Below, piece by piece: positions 62,674 to 64,000 of a DNA stretch of 64,000 nucleotides. This DNA is from Demequina sp. NBRC 110052. Lineage in GTDB: Bacteria; Actinomycetota; Actinomycetes; Actinomycetales; Demequinaceae. How positions within the stretch are numbered: position 1 is the first letter of the stretch; every line of letters starts with the position of its first letter. The stretch spans positions 558,001 through 622,000 of the forward strand of contig NZ_BBRI01000003.1 of the NCBI RefSeq assembly GCF_002090075.1. Reading direction: 5' to 3'. The notes beneath the pieces are model-generated. The model saw only the letters and a list, made by a program, of their open reading frames with translations, had not been told where the DNA came from and made no database searches. A program made the translations under genes and the position numbers.

Positions 62674-63498
62674 ATGATCTGGCTCGCGTTCGGCATCGCC
62701 GTGGCGGCTCTCGCGCTGGCCGGATGGCTGGGGCTGCGACTGCGCGTGGAGCGGCGGCGCGCGGCCGCCCTTGAGGCCAATTCCGCCCTCGCCGCGAACG
62801 CGGCGCGCGAGCTCGCGACCTCCAATGAGAGGGCCCGCATCGCACGCGAGATGCATGACGTGGTCGCGCACACGCTTTCCGTGGTGGTGGCACAGGCCGA
62901 CGGGGGTCGCTTCGCCGGGCGCACGGACAGCGAGGCGGCGCTGCGGAGCCTGGAGACCATCGCCGACGTGAGCCGGTCCGCGTTGACGGAGATGCGCGCG
63001 CTGCTGGGCGTGCTGCGCGAGGGCGACGGAGAGGCCGCGCTCGGCCCGCAGCCGTCGCTCGCGGACATCCCGGCGCTCGTGGCGACGACGCGCGAGGGCG
63101 GGCTGGACGTCAGCTTCGTCACGACGGGCACGCCCCGTCCGCTGCCGATCGGCGCGGGACTGGCCGCCTATCGCATCGTGCAGGAGGCGCTCACGAACGT
63201 GCTGAAGCACGCGGGGCCCTCGCCGCATGCCTTCGTCCAGTTGCAGTGGGAGGCGGATGCGCTCTCTCTCGTCATTTCCGATGACGGGCGCGGCGCGGCC
63301 GCCCGACGCGATGGTTCAGGCTCGGGCATCGCCGGCATGGTCGAGCGAGCCACGGTATTCGGCGGTTCGCTCACGGCTGGGCCGCGCGCGGGCGGCGGAT
63401 TCATCGTCAAGGCACGGCTCCCGCTCACCTCGCAGGGCGGTAGCCTCGCCTCAGCGTCGGCCGCCGGGGCCGACCCGGACGCGGGAGCAGATGCATGA
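62674..63498 (+). CDS. NarL-type sensor histidine kinase
   Basis: A 274-residue kinase with one N-terminal transmembrane helix (residues 3-22) and no clear sensor domain. The phosphoacceptor is in REMHDVVAHTLSVVV (HisKA_3, His near 68), followed by RALLGVLREGDG and an ATPase domain with VQEALTNVLKHAG near 170, SDDGRGAAAR and GIAGMVERATVFGGSL near 228. No response regulator is visible downstream within the window. TACAGT lies 6 bases before the ATG (leaderless). Confidence 0.9.
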   Translation: MIWLAFGIAVAALALAGWLGLRLRVERRRAAALEANSALAANAARELATSNERARIAREMHDVVAHTLSVVVAQADGGRFAGRTDSEAALRSLETIADVSRSALTEMRALLGVLREGDGEAALGPQPSLADIPALVATTREGGLDVSFVTTGTPRPLPIGAGLAAYRIVQEALTNVLKHAGPSPHAFVQLQWEADALSLVISDDGRGAAARRDGSGSGIAGMVERATVFGGSLTAGPRAGGGFIVKARLPLTSQGGSLASASAAGADPDAGADA

Positions 63499-63992
63499 GC
63501 GACGAGCGCGAGGTGCTCACCTGGCAGGGCTTCGGAGACGCGACGCGCGAGCTCGCGCAGACGGTCGTGGACGACGGCTTCGAGCCCGACCTCGTCGTCG
63601 CGGTCGCGCGCGGCGGACTGCCGATCGGCGGCGCGATCTCGTATGCGCTGGGCACCAAGGGCGTCGGCACGTTGAACGTCGAGTTCTACACCGGCATCGA
63701 CGAGCGCCTGCCCGCCCCCGTGGTCCTGCCGCCGCTTCTTGACACCGAGTCGATGCGCGGCATGAAGGTGCTGGTCGCCGATGACGTCGCGGACACTGGC
63801 GAGACGCTCGCGCTGGTGAAGTCGCTCATGGAGCAGTACGCCGCCGAGGTGCGCACCGTCGTGCTGTACGCGAAGTCCCGCTCGATCATCGACCCCGACT
63901 ACGTGTGGAAGCGCACCGACATGTGGATCACGTTCCCGTGGTCGGCGCTTCCTCCGGTCACCCCGGGCAAGCCGCACCCCGAGCAAGGTTGA
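63495..63992 (+). CDS. Phosphoribosyltransferase family protein
   Basis: A 165-residue PRTase with the PRPP-binding loop VLVADDVADTGETLALV near residue 90 and an N-terminal DLVVAVARGGLPIGG block, as in xanthine/hypoxanthine-type or gpt-like enzymes. The ATG overlaps the histidine kinase stop (ATGA), which links it to signalling rather than to the purine operon. A further ATG starts at 63997 and is cut by the window end. Confidence 0.87.
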   Translation: MSDEREVLTWQGFGDATRELAQTVVDDGFEPDLVVAVARGGLPIGGAISYALGTKGVGTLNVEFYTGIDERLPAPVVLPPLLDTESMRGMKVLVADDVADTGETLALVKSLMEQYAAEVRTVVLYAKSRSIIDPDYVWKRTDMWITFPWSALPPVTPGKPHPEQG

Positions 63993-64000
63993 CACCATGA

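Noticed and set aside
1..64000. CRISPR array, rRNA, riboswitch or replication origin
   Set aside because: No regularly spaced repeats, rRNA segments, conserved riboswitch cores or DnaA-box clusters were seen on reading the window.

Overview
The window comes from a high-GC actinobacterium. Supporting signs are frequent GTG starts, many leaderless genes, a BldC regulator next to a DUF3073 gene, and a PurL of the short PurS/PurQ-dependent type. The mix of sugar transporters and glycosidases suggests a plant-polysaccharide-using member of the Micrococcales (Cellulomonadaceae or Demequinaceae would fit). That placement is an inference from gene content only.

Layout. 1-2.5 kb: YclNOP-type siderophore ABC transporter and a DUF2218 gene. 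2.7-6.1 kb: AzlCD branched-chain amino-acid exporter, a DUF1349 protein, a Pr6Pr membrane protein and an APH-type kinase. 6.1-7.6 kb: an apparently AT-richer patch with a secreted protein of unknown function. 8-9.3 kb: tRNA-Lys, an HNH protein and an exported DUF5667-like protein. 9.4-22 kb: MFS transporter, sucrose phosphorylase, alpha/beta hydrolase, aldo/keto reductase, GH3 beta-glucosidase, SIMPL protein, the 5-oxoprolinase genes pxpABC, a flavodoxin-like oxidoreductase and a beta-carbonic anhydrase. 22.2-32.3 kb: an arabinose/galactose block with mmsB-mmsA-chvE (pentose/hexose uptake), araA, araD, a LacI repressor, and divergent galK and galE; three LacI-type operators tie the block together. 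32.4-34.7 kb: a uracil/xanthine permease, a zincin peptidase and tRNA-Glu, tRNA-Asp and tRNA-Phe.

34.65-46.84 kb is a genomic island inserted in the 3' end of tRNA-Phe. A perfect 37-bp direct repeat marks both ends. A decayed tyrosine integrase and an IS3 element lie at the left end and a broken IS5-type element at the right end. The cargo is a self-contained sugar-use module: a CUT2 ABC transporter (binding protein, ATPase, two permeases), an AraB-like FGGY kinase, a CBS-less KpsF-like SIS isomerase, a SorC-family regulator and an FSA-type transaldolase. A 17-bp operator occurs twice, in opposite orientation, at the regulator start and in front of the transaldolase gene. This is the most interesting system in the window. 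One testable reading is ketose uptake, phosphorylation to ribulose 5-phosphate, isomerisation to arabinose 5-phosphate, then aldol cleavage to glycolaldehyde and glyceraldehyde 3-phosphate.

46.9-64 kb returns to core genes: a holin-like membrane protein, an EamA exporter, an alkyltransferase, bldC, DUF3073, purM and purF. Then come a CUT1 oligosaccharide transporter with a LacI-type operator, a TetR/DUF1295 pair and a GH6 cellulase lipoprotein. They are followed by an SCP2-like gene with purL, a small conserved-looking protein, a NarL-type histidine kinase and a phosphoribosyltransferase. Each of the three sugar ABC operons has a strong stem-loop directly after the binding-protein gene.
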